From Lepidurus packardi (lineage: Eukaryota > Arthropoda > Branchiopoda > Notostraca > Triopsidae), in NCBI GenBank assembly GCA_023053545.1, contig JAKZAN010000005.1, forward strand, positions 1,488,001 to 1,552,000: DNA of 64,000 nt, in the 5' to 3' direction. Positions 44,739 through 55,500 of the stretch are shown here, in pieces. The notes under the pieces are model-generated. The model did no database searches and had not been told where the DNA came from. It saw only the letters and a list, made by a program, of their open reading frames with translations. Within the stretch, counting starts at the first letter, position 1. The number at the start of each line of letters is the position of its first letter. A program made the translations under genes and the position numbers.

Positions 44739-46766
44739 TCAATGAGAGATTTGGCATATTTTGTCCCTGACTAGTCTCATGACTTCAGGTTCAATAGATG
44801 AAACCGCACAACGCAACTGAGCATCCAAATTCTCATCAAGTATATGCGATCTGTATTGGGATTTTAAAAATCCTACTGCTGAAAACGTTGACTCACAGAG
44901 CCAAGTTGAGCCAAACATAGACAGAAGTTTGGCAATTCCGAATTTTAACGTCTGAATGCTGGGCTGCTCCTTCACGATGAGCTCCCACATCTCCGGAACG
45001 GAAAAATTTCTGTAGGATTTCAAATGCTCTAAACTCTGTGCGGCAAGCAAATCAGTTTCCAAATATCTTTTCTCTAAACCGAGTAATGATGCAATTTCTT
45101 TGCTCGTGTTAACGACATCGACTCGGAAAGGGTCGCGTAACATTTGAAATGCCAATTTGTAACGCGCAAAATCCGAAAACCGAGTGTCGAACTTTCGCGC
45201 AAGATTTTCAGTCCACTGGACATACAATTGCAATCTCCCGTCCTCGAGATCAATTTCTTCATTTTTCTCTACAAACGTGGACAGTGTAGGAAAATGAGAT
45301 AAATCGGCTTCTCGCAGCTGAACTATCATGACCGAGAGTTTTGCGGTGAATTCGCAAACGTGTTCCGCTTGTTGGCAGATAACTTTGTCTTTGCCTTGAA
45401 GCTTCAGGTTCAGTTCATTCAGAAATGTCATGACATCACATAGAAACATAAGGTCACATTGCCAAAGCATATCCTGTATCTGAGGATATTTAGCTAGCAG
45501 CTGCCTCTCCTGAAGAAAATTTAAAATTTCGGGAAGAAGCGAAACGAAAGGTTTTAGAACTCTTCCACGACTCAACCAACGGACACTAGCAAAGTCGACA
45601 AGGTCCTCAAACTCACATTCCTGTGATAACTTGAGACCTTCGACAAACTGTCGGTGAATCAATGAACTCGTGTTTCGGATATAGTTGACGATCTTGACAA
45701 CGATATCCATAATTTGCTTCAGAGTGTCTTGCGCCGACAACTGACTGCAGAGATTTGCTTGATGAATGATACAGTGAAATGATCCAATATTGTCAGAAAA
45801 ATTACTCTCACGCATATGCTCTTTAAGGAGGGTGATGAATCCCACTTTGCTTCCCATCATACAGGCTGCTCCGTCCGTAGTAACCGAAGCTAACTTTTCC
45901 AAGCTTACATCCATTTTCTTTAAAGTAGTCCGTACGCTTTCCAGAATGTCTATACCGCGAGTTCTGTCTCGCAAACCGGATATTGAAACTATTTGCTCCT
46001 GAATTTTCAAAGACGGGGTTACCCAGCGTACCCAAACGACCAACTGAGCCGTTTCTGTTATATCAGTGGACTCATCCAAAGCTAATGAGTAGCAAATACC
46101 TCCTTTAAGAGCTTCAGTCAACTGCTCTTGGATATTGTTCGACATGTCAACCAATCTTCGAACAATCGTTTGCCTACTTAGCGGCAAGGCTCTCACGTTT
46201 GCTAGTGTTTCCTTTCGAAACTTTTCATCTTGATTGGTCAGCAAAATTTCCAAAACCGAAACGAGGCATTCTTTCACCATTTCTCCGTCTGCGAAAGGTT
46301 TCTTTTTGCGAGCCAAGATCAAGGCTACTTTATAACTAGCGTATGATATGGTTTCATTTACAGACAAAAACATCTTCAAACTTCGCTGCTGTTCTAGGCA
46401 TTTAGCCCTTAATCTCCCTATTTCTATTGCACGAGCCGCCGAACAAAGTGGGAAATCCGTGTCAAAAGTTTTATGCTGACTATTAAAGTGCTTCTTGAAA
46501 TTGTCTGCTTTCGTTTCATCGAAAGATTTGTTGCATAACAAACAGTGGGGTTTCTTGTTAATCTCGATAACAGTGAACTCATCTGTCCAGCTGTCCTTGA
46601 ATTTTCGTGACACGGTTTTCCAATCGGTTTTTCGCCTCTTCACTCCTTGACTGGGACCCGGGGTATTATCACTTTTCTTACTTTTTTCACTCCCTGAATT
46701 TTCTGTTGTTTGTAACGAGGTACCTTCACCTGTTGAAGCTTTCTTCCTTACGACAAATTTATCCAT
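44739..46766 (-). CDS. hAT transposase (ZBED5/FAM200-like), complete
   Basis: A 675-residue DDE-type transposase from ATG 46766 to 44739. The Lys/Ser-rich N-terminus is followed by a BED zinc finger (PHCLLCNKSFDETKADNFKKH then QH). Then come the first catalytic block (SLALDESTDITETAQLVVWV), second (VTTDGAACMMGSKVGF) and the HCIIHQANL region with the conserved Cys-His. The large insertion domain and the C-terminal hATC dimerisation block (STWLCESTFSAVGFLKSQYR) end it. No stop or frameshift interrupts it. The related element at 18.7-22.6 kb is degenerate. Confidence 0.95.
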   Translation of the reverse strand: MDKFVVRKKASTGEGTSLQTTENSGSEKSKKSDNTPGPSQGVKRRKTDWKTVSRKFKDSWTDEFTVIEINKKPHCLLCNKSFDETKADNFKKHFNSQHKTFDTDFPLCSAARAIEIGRLRAKCLEQQRSLKMFLSVNETISYASYKVALILARKKKPFADGEMVKECLVSVLEILLTNQDEKFRKETLANVRALPLSRQTIVRRLVDMSNNIQEQLTEALKGGICYSLALDESTDITETAQLVVWVRWVTPSLKIQEQIVSISGLRDRTRGIDILESVRTTLKKMDVSLEKLASVTTDGAACMMGSKVGFITLLKEHMRESNFSDNIGSFHCIIHQANLCSQLSAQDTLKQIMDIVVKIVNYIRNTSSLIHRQFVEGLKLSQECEFEDLVDFASVRWLSRGRVLKPFVSLLPEILNFLQERQLLAKYPQIQDMLWQCDLMFLCDVMTFLNELNLKLQGKDKVICQQAEHVCEFTAKLSVMIVQLREADLSHFPTLSTFVEKNEEIDLEDGRLQLYVQWTENLARKFDTRFSDFARYKLAFQMLRDPFRVDVVNTSKEIASLLGLEKRYLETDLLAAQSLEHLKSYRNFSVPEMWELIVKEQPSIQTLKFGIAKLLSMFGSTWLCESTFSAVGFLKSQYRSHILDENLDAQLRCAVSSIEPEVMRLVRDKICQISH

Positions 46767-47139
46767 TCTACTCTACCAGACTTATTGAGGGAGGTTTACA
46801 ATCTACGGATACTTTCTCAAGCCGCGTATTCTACTACAGACTGTAATAACAAAAGGATGGCTTCACTTGTAAATAGTACGCTAAACTTAAAGGAGAAACC
46901 CCAAGCACACAGTGAAGCTCTTGTGTCGCACTCTAGTGAAAATCGTGGTAACTCAAAAAGTAGCAACAGCGCTGCCGTTCTACAAGTTTTCTAATGCTAA
47001 AAGAGCTACCTTTTTTAATTAAGGAAGTGGGGATCTTTTCGGCTGGTTTGCCTCAAAATTTTTGGAAACAGTCGATTCGCCAACATTTTTGGTCAATTCG
47101 CCAACGTTGGCGAATTGAAGATAGGGTTGGACACCACTG

Positions 47140-47557
47140 CCCCAGCATGTGCAATACCCCCCGATAGAGGGGGGTATACTGTTCAACCAATTCCAGCCCC
47201 TCTTTCAACACTACCCCCCGCTAGAAGTAAAGTTAAAGCGGGGGGTAGTAGTCAAAATCTTATATTATTAAGCCGGGGGAAAGCCATATCGGGGGCTCCT
47301 AATATTAGGGGCACTAATCAATTTCCAAAACCTCCAATTAAAATAGGCATTAACTATAAAAACATTATAATAAAAGCATGAGCGGTTACTACTACATTAT
47401 AAATTTGGTCATCTCCGATGAGGCTTCCTGGTTGACCTAGTTCTGCTCGAATCAATAGACTTAAAGCAGTTCCTACTATGCCTGCTCACGCCCCAAAAAT
47501 TAAATAAAGTGTTCCAATATCCTTATGGTTTGTTGAATAAAGTCAACGTCGCAATAT
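47140..47557 (-). pseudogene. cox1: cox1 N-terminal piece
   Basis: From an ATA start at about 47557: [48 protein letters not shown] and GAPDMAFPRLNNM. It ends at the hAT target site and continues at 44472. Confidence 0.93.
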
Positions 47558-47617
47558 AGTGGCTGATAAAAGTATTAGACTGTAAATCTAATTATGAGTA
47601 TAGAACACTCCTATATT
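47553..47617 (+). tRNA. trnY: tRNA-Tyr (GTA), NUMT copy
   Basis: Perfect acceptor AATATAG/CTATATT. The arm AGACTGTAAATCT contains GTA. Overlaps the cox1 start by 5 bases. Confidence 0.9.
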
Positions 47618-47619
47618 AA

Positions 47620-47682
47620 GGGTTTTATAGTTTTAAAAAAATTTGAGAGTGCAAATCTTAAGACGCAATGTGGCTAAAATCT
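47620..47682 (+). tRNA. trnC: tRNA-Cys (GCA), NUMT copy
   Basis: Acceptor GGGTTTT/AAAATCT (wobbles). The arm TGAGAGTGCAAATCTTA contains GCA. Confidence 0.8.
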
Positions 47683-47739
47683 AAGAAATTTTCTTAATTT
47701 AAGCTTTGAAGCCTTATACTTTATTTAACTTAAGATTTT
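47676..47739 (-). tRNA. trnW: tRNA-Trp (TCA), NUMT copy
   Basis: Perfect acceptor AAAATCT/AGATTTT. Anticodon TCA in GGCTTCAAAGC. Overlaps trnC on the other strand by exactly 7 bases, a common arthropod arrangement. Confidence 0.9.
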
Positions 47740-48742
47740 TTAATTATATTAAATAAGATCAGTTACATAAAAGTAGACCTAAGATAGAAAAGAAGGATAA
47801 GAAAATAGTGAGATTTGTTAATTTATAATTCAGTTTCTTATTTCATATAATTTTTCTATATAAAAGATTTCTGTTAAATGAGATTCGTAAATAATAATAA
47901 AGAGTGAATAGAGTAGAGATAATTAAAATTATTAATCTAAAGGTTATTATTATAGTACTAGAATTTTTGATAATAAGTCATTTGGGTATAAATCCAAAAA
48001 AAGGTGGTAATCCTCCAAGAGAGAGTAGCCTATATTTAAAAAGAGTAGTAATTTAGTTATGGGGTTTAAACAGTGATTAGAATTAATTTGAATTATAGAA
48101 ATTAGTTGGTACAGATTAAATAATTGGGTTACAGAGAATAGGATAATTACATAAACAGAAAAATAGATTCATATAAGTGAATTATTAATTAAAGAGGCAA
48201 GTAATAATCAACCAATGTGGTTAATTGATGAAAATGCTATTATAGAACGTAAAAGATTTAAATTAAATCCTCCCAGCCCCCCCATAACACCTCTTAATAT
48301 AGCTGCTAATAAGATAAGTTTATTATGGGTAAATGATCTTGTTAATAATAGAAGAGGGTTAATTTTTTGGAGTGTAGCTAAAATTAAAAATTTATTTCAA
48401 GAAAGTCCTTCAGCAACTACTGGAAATCAGGTATGAAAGGGGGAGGCTCCCATTTTTAATAATAAGCTTATTATTAAAAGAATAATAATGAAAGACGATG
48501 GCTGTATAATGCAAAAGAGACTAACTAAAGTTCTAAATATAAAAATAACAGAAGCTATCGCCTGAATTAAAAAATATTTTAATCCTGCTTCAGTTAACTG
48601 TTGGTTATTTGTATTTATTACAATGGGGATAAAGCTTAAAAGATTGAGCTCTAGCCCAATTCAAGCGGAGAATCATGAGTTTGAAGATATTACAATTATT
48701 AATCTTAATAATAATAAAGAAAAAAACATAAAAATCGAGGAT
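47740..48742 (-). pseudogene. nad2: nad2 (NADH dehydrogenase subunit 2), NUMT copy
   Basis: The minus strand runs from a likely ATC start at 48742. [22 protein letters not shown] (split here only for identification) is the conserved ND2 entry helix pair. AT-rich sequence to 47740 gives about 330 residues, normal length. I did not check every codon. Confidence 0.85.
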
Positions 48743-48753
48743 TAATTAAAATT

Positions 48754-48818
48754 AATAAAGAGAGTAGCTCTATCAGTGGGCTATGATCCCATTAGCTTAA
48801 ATTTTAGCTTACTTTATT
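48754..48818 (-). tRNA. trnM: tRNA-Met (CAT), NUMT copy
   Basis: Perfect acceptor AATAAAG/CTTTATT. Arm TGGGATCATAGCCCA. Confidence 0.93.
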
Positions 48819-48819
48819 T

Positions 48820-48888
48820 GTTAATGTAGAGAGCATAAGAGGTTTGGATTCTCTAAGCGTTAGTGCAATTCTATCACAAATAATTGAG
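48820..48888 (+). tRNA. trnQ: tRNA-Gln (TTG), NUMT copy, weak fold
   Basis: Position and the string GGTTTGGATTCTCTAAG followed by GCAATTCTATCAC align with arthropod trnQ. The acceptor pairing is poor, and an alternative loop would read TGG. Confidence 0.5.
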
Positions 48889-48897
48889 GTAATAAAT

Positions 48898-49124
48898 TGT
48901 AATGTATTAGTCATTAACCTTAACCTTAACCTTGTGTTAGTCATCATTAACCTCAACCTACCCTGACCTGACCTGACCTGACCTAATCTTAGATGATCCC
49001 AATTAGTCTTATCTTTGAACCTTTCCTATCCTCCTATAAATACTTGTACTAGAAGCAGAATACAGTCAGTCGATACTCAACATCCCAGTATCTCATTACT
49101 CAGTTGAACACGCCGAGTATTACA
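48898..49124 (+). repeat. LTR of second gypsy family (227 bp), + strand
   Basis: TGTAATGTATTAG...GAGTATTACA. It contains CCTTAACC and CCTGACC telomere-like repeats and a TATA box. Six copies of this LTR lie in the window, all 227 bp except one lacking 3 bp. It is followed by TTGGCGACGAGGAGAGG (primer binding site region) and the gag ATG at 49142. It lies right after trnQ, so it marks the visible right edge of the NUMT. Confidence 0.95.
49035..49042 (+). promoter_or_regulatory. TATA box of the 227 bp LTR
   Basis: TATAAATA followed about 30 bp later by ACAGTCAGTCGATAC (initiator-like TCAGT). The same arrangement recurs in every LTR copy. Confidence 0.7.
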
Positions 49125-49141
49125 TTGGCGACGAGGAGAGG

Positions 49142-51790
49142 ATGGCCTCTTCTCTACCACTGTTTAGTGAATTTAGCATACAGGAGGAGCCAGAGACCGT
49201 GGGCACCCGCTGGACAAGATGGCTTCAACGTTTTGAGAATCTCCTCAAAGCCATGGACGTCCGCCTCAAGTCAACCGATACTGCAGACACCAGGAGAGAG
49301 ACAGACGAACGACGACTTGCACTCCTTCTCCACTACGCAGGATCTGAAGTAGTCGACGTGTATAACGCCCTTCCACAACCCGAAGCGGAAAAAGACACAT
49401 ACACCACAGCTCAGCCACTGTTAAACGCCTATTTCAAACCTAAGAAAAACCTAGAGCTTGAGATCTTCAAATTTCGTCAAATCAAGCAAGAAAGTAAAGA
49501 AAACATTGATACTTTCGTAACCAAACTTAGGCTAGCAGCAGACAGATGCGAATTTCCGAACAAAGATCAAGAAATCAAGCAACAAGTCATACAAGGCTGT
49601 TCATCGTCCTCATTCCGGAAAGTCTGCCTGAGGGAGAACATGACACTGGACCAGATACTAACTCACGCCAGGTCCCGAGATGCTGCGAGCCTTTACAACA
49701 CTCATCTTGATAATACCACGGAAGAACATAGCGCTAACATTGTCAAGAAAGACAGCCGTCCGAAAACCAACGATCGAACAAACCCAAAGACGCCCCAGGA
49801 GTCGGACAACCGTTCAAAGTGTCGGAATTGCGGTGGAACCTGGCCCCATCCCAGTTTTTGTCCAGCTAAAGGCAAAACATGTTATAAATGCAACAAAGCT
49901 AACCATTTTTCCAAAGTTTGCAGAAGCCAGGCGAAACGTGAGAAATCTGAAGAAGTTAAACCTGTGCAGCACTCAACTGATACAGACAGCGAGGAAGAAG
50001 ACGCCGAACCATTTGTCTTCGCTCTCAACAACGGGAAGAAAGATACCAGACCCATGACGTCAATCAACATAGAAGGTACCACCATCCCCATGATGATTGA
50101 TACTGGAGCCACCTGCAACATTATCAGCTTAAAAGCATTTGACCAAATTGTAAGCCGTCCTACGCTTAATCCAGCATACGCCGCTGTAAACGCATTTGGC
50201 AACAAACGAATCTCAATTTTGGGATTTTTTAAAGCTCATCTAAAGTCAAAACATGCGGAAACCAAAGCACTCGTCTATGTTAGTCAAGAAACAAGCGCAG
50301 AATGCATCCTCGGGTATAAAACCTCTAAAACACTTAAATTAGTACAAATCATTAACTCAATTAAAAGTCGTAATGCTTACGAAAACCTGAAAGTCCAGTT
50401 TCCCAAAGTTTTTAGTGGCTTAGGAAAAATGTCAGATTACCAGGTACAACTCCACATCGACTCATCCGTACAGCCAGTCACCCAAAAACATCGCCGAGTC
50501 GGATTCCACCTACGGAAAGCAGTATCGGAAGAAATTAAAAACTTGTTATCAGCGGACATCATCGAGCCTGTAACCGAAGGACCAACACCGTGGATTTCAC
50601 CATGTTTAGCCGTGCCAAAGCCCAAGCAGCCGGGGAAAATCCGAATTTGCGTCGATATGAGAGCACCAAATAAAGCAATACTGCGTACAAGACATGTCAT
50701 CCCAACAATAGAAGACCTTATCGTAGACTTAAACGAAGCAAAATTTTTTAGTAAGCTCGATTTAAACCAAGGTTACCATCAGATGGAATTACACCCGGAT
50801 TCCCGTTATATTACAACATTCGCAACACACAAAGGATTATTCCGCTACAAACGACTAAATTTCGGAGTCAATAGCGCAGCGGAGATCTTTGATAATATTA
50901 TCCGACAGACGATAAGTGGAATACCTGGAGTCTGCAACCGCAGCGATGATATCCTCGTGACTGGACGCAACCAAGAGGAGCACGACCGCAACTTAATAGA
51001 AGTCATTCGTCGACTAGCGAAAAAAAATTTGACCTTAAACTTCAACAAATGTGAGTTCGGTAAGACGAATTTAACTTTTTATGGTTTACACTTCAGCCAA
51101 AATGGGTTAGCTCCAGACCAAAGCAAAATTGACGCCATCAATGCCGCCACTGAACCAACAACCCCGGAAGAAGTTTCCAGTTTTCTTGGCATGATAACTT
51201 TTTGCAGCCGGTTTATTCCCAAAGCAGCCGCCATCAGTGAACCACTCCGCAAGTTAACACACACGAAAACTACTTGGTCCTGGAACACTGAACACCAAGA
51301 AGCCTTTGACAATCTGAAAAAAGGACTTCGTGAAGCTACCACGCTGGCGTATTTTGACACTTCCAAAGAAACCACCATTATCGTAGACGCAAGCCCGAAA
51401 GGACTAGGAGCTATCCTCACGCAAACTTCAAAAAATGGAATGTACACGCCCATTTCATTTGCTAGCCGCCTTCTTACTGACATCGAGTCCAGATATTCAC
51501 AGATCGAGAGAGAAGCATTGGCGATAACGTGGGCCATTCTCCACTTCCATCTTTACCTAATCGGAAAACAATTCACAGTAGTCACTGATCACAAACCATT
51601 AGAAAGCATCTTTAACAAGCCCCATGTCCAACCGCCAGCACGTATTGAACGATGGTTGCTTAAACTTCAACTTTATGATTTTAAAGTCGTTTTTCAGCCT
51701 GGCAAGCATAACGCCGCAGATTTTATGTCCCGTCATCGAGGAGCCAGAGACCGTGGGCACCCGCTGGACAAGATGGCTTCAACGTTTTGA
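49142..51790 (+). pseudogene. gag-pol truncated after RNase H and fused to gag DNA
   Basis: From the ATG to 51735 this equals residues 1 to about 865 of the complete element: gag with two knuckles (CRNCGGTWPHPSFC, CYKCNKANHFSKVC), protease MIDTGATCNIIS, RT with RSDDILVTG, and RNase H IIVDASPKGLGAIL. At 51736 it jumps to gag DNA starting GAGGAGCCAGAGACC, read in another frame, and stops at 51788. The integrase is missing. The identical fusion point occurs at 59407/59408. Confidence 0.9.
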
Positions 51791-52225
51791 GAATCTCCTC
51801 AAAGCCATGGACGTCCGCCTCAAGTCAACCGATACTGCAGACACCAGGAGAGAGACAGACGAACGACGACTTGCACTCCTTCTCCACTACGCAGGATCTG
51901 AAGTAGTCGACGTGTATAACGCCCTTCCACAACCCGAAGCGGAAAAAGACACATACACCACAGCTCAGCCACTGTTAAACGCCTATTTCAAACCTAAGAA
52001 AAACCTAGAGCTTGAGATCTTCAAATTTCGTCAAATCAAGCAAGAAAGTAAAGAAAACATTGATACTTTCGTAACCAAACTTAGGCTAGCAGCAGACAGA
52101 TGCGAATTTCCGAACAAAGATCAAGAAATCAAGCAACAAGTCATACAAGGCTGTTCATCGTCCTCATTCCGGAAAGTCTGCCTGAGGGAGAACATGACAC
52201 TGGACCAGATACTAACTCACGCCAG
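51736..52225 (+). pseudogene. Isolated gag fragment (residues ~15-177)
   Basis: Starts EEPETVGTRWTRWLQRF-type sequence and ends QILTHA(S). It is cut at ...ACTCACGCCAG, directly followed by an inverted LTR at 52226. Confidence 0.9.
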
Positions 52226-52452
52226 TGTAATACTCGGCGTGTTCAACTGAGTAATGAGATACTGGGATGTTGAGTATCGACTGACTGTATTCTGCTTCTA
52301 GTACAAGTATTTATAGGAGGATAGGAAAGGTTCAAAGATAAGACTAATTGGGATCATCTAAGATTAGGTCAGGTCAGGTCAGGTCAGGGTAGGTTGAGGT
52401 TAATGATGACTAACACAAGGTTAAGGTTAAGGTTAATGACTAATACATTACA
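52226..52452 (-). repeat. 3' LTR of the complete gypsy copy
   Basis: 227 bp. Preceded on the + strand by gag sequence GCCAG, a junction that also occurs at 58918/58919 and 62251/62252. Confidence 0.95.
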
Positions 52453-52500
52453 ACACTTTCCCTTTAAAAAAAACAAATAAATCATGACCGATAACTTTAC

Positions 52501-55500
52501 TTAAAAATTCAGCTCACAGTCTTCATAACGTTTGGGTAATGTTCGGTTTCTCTGTGGTCTTGAGTGTTCTGTGGCGTCGGCGTTGGTGGTTGTATCTACA
52601 TCATCGGTATTATTATCGGAGTTGGATGTGTTGGCGTCGTTAATGTTGGTGGTAGCTGTACTGGAGTCAGTATTAAACATCGGCTGGCTGTCGTCATCCG
52701 AGTCGTCTTCTTCGGTTTCCACTTTTCTCGGAATCCTTTTTGTTTCCTTGAAATTGTCGGGTGCATTAACAATCCGGAAATGTGAAGCGTTCCTGGTAAG
52801 CTGTCGATCTTGTCGGGTTGCGGTAACCATTGTGCCTTTCATATCGGATACTTGATAAGGATTCGGGTCGTAAGGAGTTCTAAGCTTGCGTTGGATCCCT
52901 TCTCTTCTGGCTAGGACGGTGTCACCAATCTTGATTTTTTGGTCTACAGCTTTTCTATCTGCATATTTCTTCATTTTCGTCTTGGCTGCATAATCTTGGC
53001 TTCTTACAGGTGTATTAGTTTTCGTGAGTGGTAGCTGCGGTAGTTGGTTCCTTAGTGGCCTTCCAAAAAGGAGGTAAGCTGGGGTTTCTCCTGTGCAAGA
53101 ATGCGGTGAAGATCTATAATGAAAAAGGAGTTTAGTTATTTGATTCTGCCAGGGTAAACCTTCTACGGAAGCACATCGGAGAGATTTCTTCAGAGTTTTC
53201 ATAAAACGCTCCACTCCTCCATTTGCTTGGGGCCAGACAGGCGTAATTTTCCGGTGTTTAAAATTGTACCTTTGGGAAAAATCTCTGAATTCTTGACTGT
53301 TAAACGGAGGTCCATTGTCGGATTTTAGTGTTTCTGGAATTCCAAAGATGGCGAAAAATTCCTGTAGTTTGGGAATGACGCATCCTGCTGAGGTGCTCTT
53401 GACTCGGCTAACTAACGGGAATCGGGAGTAGTCGTCGTAGAGGACAAGTAGATATTCGTTCTGGATTTCGGCGAAATCGACGCTGATTTCAATCCACGGG
53501 CCAGCTGGGAGACTTGACATTTGTAAGGGAGTTGATGGTGTTTTTGGTCCGCACGCTTGGCAAGGAGGGCAATTCTTGATTTTTTCCTCAACCAACTTGT
53601 CTAGATTAAAAACCCAAACTTTTTCTCTGATGAGTCCTTTGGTTTTTACGATGCCAAGGTGTCCCTGGTGTGCAATGTCAACAATTCTTGGAGCTAGGGA
53701 ATTCGGGATTACAATCTTGGTTCCTTTAAGTAGTATGTCACCATTTTCGGTATTAATTTTCGTTAGCTGCTCTTTTACCTTACTTAAAGCTGCTAGTTGA
53801 TCTTCTTCTTCTGGTTTGAGGTGAAGGTGTAAGCTCGCTCCTGAGTTTTGCAAACGACCCATCATGATCTGCATTGGCTTGTCGTTTTTGGTTTCTTGCG
53901 CTATCTCTTGCAAGGTGATTGACTTCGGGACAGCGGTTGTACATGTTGAATGGACGTAGTGCTCAGCTATTACCTGCTCCCTGGATGAGGAGGTACTCTT
54001 CGGTGTCGGATGACGGGACATAAAATCTGCGGCGTTATGCTTGCCAGGCTGAAAAACGACTTTAAAATCATAAAGTTGAAGTTTAAGCAACCATCGTTCA
54101 ATACGTGCTGGCGGTTGGACATGGGGCTTGTTAAAGATGCTTTCTAATGGTTTGTGATCAGTGACTACTGTGAATTGTTTTCCGATTAGGTAAAGATGGA
54201 AGTGGAGAATGGCCCACGTTATCGCCAATGCTTCTCTCTCGATCTGTGAATATCTGGACTCGATGTCAGTAAGAAGGCGGCTAGCAAATGAAATGGGCGT
54301 GTACATTCCATTTTTTGAAGTTTGCGTGAGGATAGCTCCTAGTCCTTTCGGGCTTGCGTCTACGATAATGGTGGTTTCTTTGGAAGTGTCAAAATACGCC
54401 AGCGTGGTAGCTTCACGAAGTCCTTTTTTCAGATTGTCAAAGGCTTCTTGGTGTTCAGTGTTCCAGGACCAAGTAGTTTTCGTGTGTGTTAACTTGCGGA
54501 GTGGTTCACTGATGGCGGCTGCTTTGGGAATAAACCGGCTGCAAAAAGTTATCATGCCAAGAAAACTGGAAACTTCTTCCGGGGTTGTTGGTTCAGTGGC
54601 GGCATTGATGGCGTCAATTTTGCTTTGGTCTGGAGCTAACCCATTTTGGCTGAAGTGTAAACCATAAAAAGTTAAATTCGTCTTACCGAACTCACATTTG
54701 TTGAAGTTTAAGGTCAAATTTTTTTTCGCTAGTCGACGAATGACTTCTATTAAGTTGCGGTCGTGCTCCTCTTGGTTGCGTCCAGTCACGAGGATATCAT
54801 CGCTGCGGTTGCAGACTCCAGGTATTCCACTTATCGTCTGTCGGATAATATTATCAAAGATCTCCGCTGCGCTATTGACTCCGAAATTTAGTCGTTTGTA
54901 GCGGAATAATCCTTTGTGTGTTGCGAATGTTGTAATATAACGGGAATCCGGGTGTAATTCCATCTGATGGTAACCTTGGTTTAAATCGAGCTTACTAAAA
55001 AATTTTGCTTCGTTTAAGTCTACGATAAGGTCTTCTATTGTTGGGATGACATGTCTTGTACGCAGTATTGCTTTATTTGGTGCTCTCATATCGACGCAAA
55101 TTCGGATTTTCCCCGGCTGCTTGGGCTTTGGCACGGCTAAACATGGTGAAATCCACGGTGTTGGTCCTTCGGTTACAGGCTCGATGATGTCCGCTGATAA
55201 CAAGTTTTTAATTTCTTCCGATACTGCTTTCCGTAGGTGGAATCCGACTCGGCGATGTTTTTGGGTGACTGGCTGTACGGATGAGTCGATGTGGAGTTGT
55301 ACCTGGTAATCTGACATTTTTCCTAAGCCACTAAAAACTTTGGGAAACTGGACTTTCAGGTTTTCGTAAACATTACGACTTTTAATTGAGTTAATGATTT
55401 GTACTAATTTAAGTGTTTTAGAGGTTTTATACCCGAGGATGCATTCTGCGCTTGTTTCTTGACTAACATAGACGAGTGCTTTGGTTTCCGCATGTTTTGA

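Larger units (their letters stand above)
44473..47139 (-). mobile_element. Intact-looking hAT transposon, 2667 bp, inserted in cox1
   Basis: The ends CAGCGGTTTCCAACC (44473-44487) and GGTTGGACACCACTG (47125-47139) are inverted repeats with 13 of 15 matches. The 8 bp target CCCCAGCA is duplicated at 44465-44472 and 47140-47147. A single 675-residue transposase occupies most of the element. This is textbook hAT structure. Confidence 0.97.
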
